A DNA stretch of 5,801 nucleotides, taken from a bacterium (GTDB lineage Bacteria; Desulfobacterota; DSWW01). The stretch lies in assembly GCA_030609865.1 (NCBI GenBank), contig JAUWSZ010000202.1, forward strand, positions 1 to 5,801, read 5' to 3'. The position numbers and the translations under genes were made by a program. Below the pieces are notes generated by a model, which saw nothing but the letters and a program-made list of their open reading frames with translations, was not told where the DNA came from and did no database searches. Below, piece after piece: positions 5,734 to 5,801 of this stretch (positions are counted from its first letter, which is position 1; each line of letters starts with the position of its first letter).

Positions 5734-5801
5734 ATGAAGGACTACAGCGTCTCAGAGAAGCTCAAAAAACGTCGCCTGGAAGTGGGCTTGTCGCTGTCGC
5801 A
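5734..5801 (+). CDS. XRE-type helix-turn-helix regulator, 5' end only
   Basis: Only 22 complete codons are inside the window (start MKDYSVSEKLKKRRLEVGLS). The pattern SEKLKKRRLEVGLSLS matches the first helix and the turn into helix 2 of Cro/C1-type (XRE) DNA-binding domains, which normally continue with xLAxxxGVS. The ATG is fixed by an in-frame TAA at 5725-5727 and by the absence of other nearby starts. Many such N-termini carry a C-terminal cupin sensor domain, but that part lies beyond the window. Its promoter has a perfect palindrome over the -10 box, which fits self-regulation. It is divergent from the EF-hand gene and could also control it. Confidence 0.65.
   Translation, partial: MKDYSVSEKLKKRRLEVGLSLS

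Overview
The window is a GC-rich bacterial chromosome segment with AT-rich gaps between genes. The gene content (a B12-type radical SAM enzyme, acetoacetyl-CoA synthetase, a DUF169 protein) suits an anaerobic, probably Desulfobacterota-like organism. This placement is inferred from gene content only.

Layout. A cobalamin-binding-type radical SAM protein lies on the minus strand (49-1323). It is divergent from an acetoacetyl-CoA synthetase gene on the plus strand (start 1637). The roughly 310-bp gap between them holds a duplicated 24-bp repeat built on GGTGCCTGTCCCC, a hairpin, and a possible promoter for the synthetase. The synthetase is full length to about residue 652. Its frame then stays open for about 100 more codons, antisense to the end of the next gene, so its stop codon looks lost or displaced. 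Two minus-strand genes follow and probably form one transcription unit read from right to left: a DUF169 protein (4302-5111), then a Nudix hydrolase with a CoA-diphosphatase signature (3602-4279).

Another minus-strand gene, 5273-5620, encodes a small exported protein with two EF-hands. It is divergent from the start of an XRE-type regulator (5734 to the window edge). The intergenic region between them is the best-resolved regulatory DNA here. It carries two near-consensus sigma-70 promoters pointing in opposite directions. The rightward one overlaps a perfect 16-bp palindrome and sits so close to the regulator's ATG that the mRNA is probably leaderless.

Functional links. Acetoacetyl-CoA synthetase and a CoA-diphosphatase-like Nudix enzyme both touch CoA metabolism, but they converge and are not co-transcribed, so a shared pathway is only a guess. 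No CRISPR array, tRNA, rRNA, complete mobile element or recognisable defence system is present. I do not see a clear new multi-gene system. The main points of interest are the missing synthetase stop, the short repeat remnants, and the palindrome-controlled, probably leaderless regulator.
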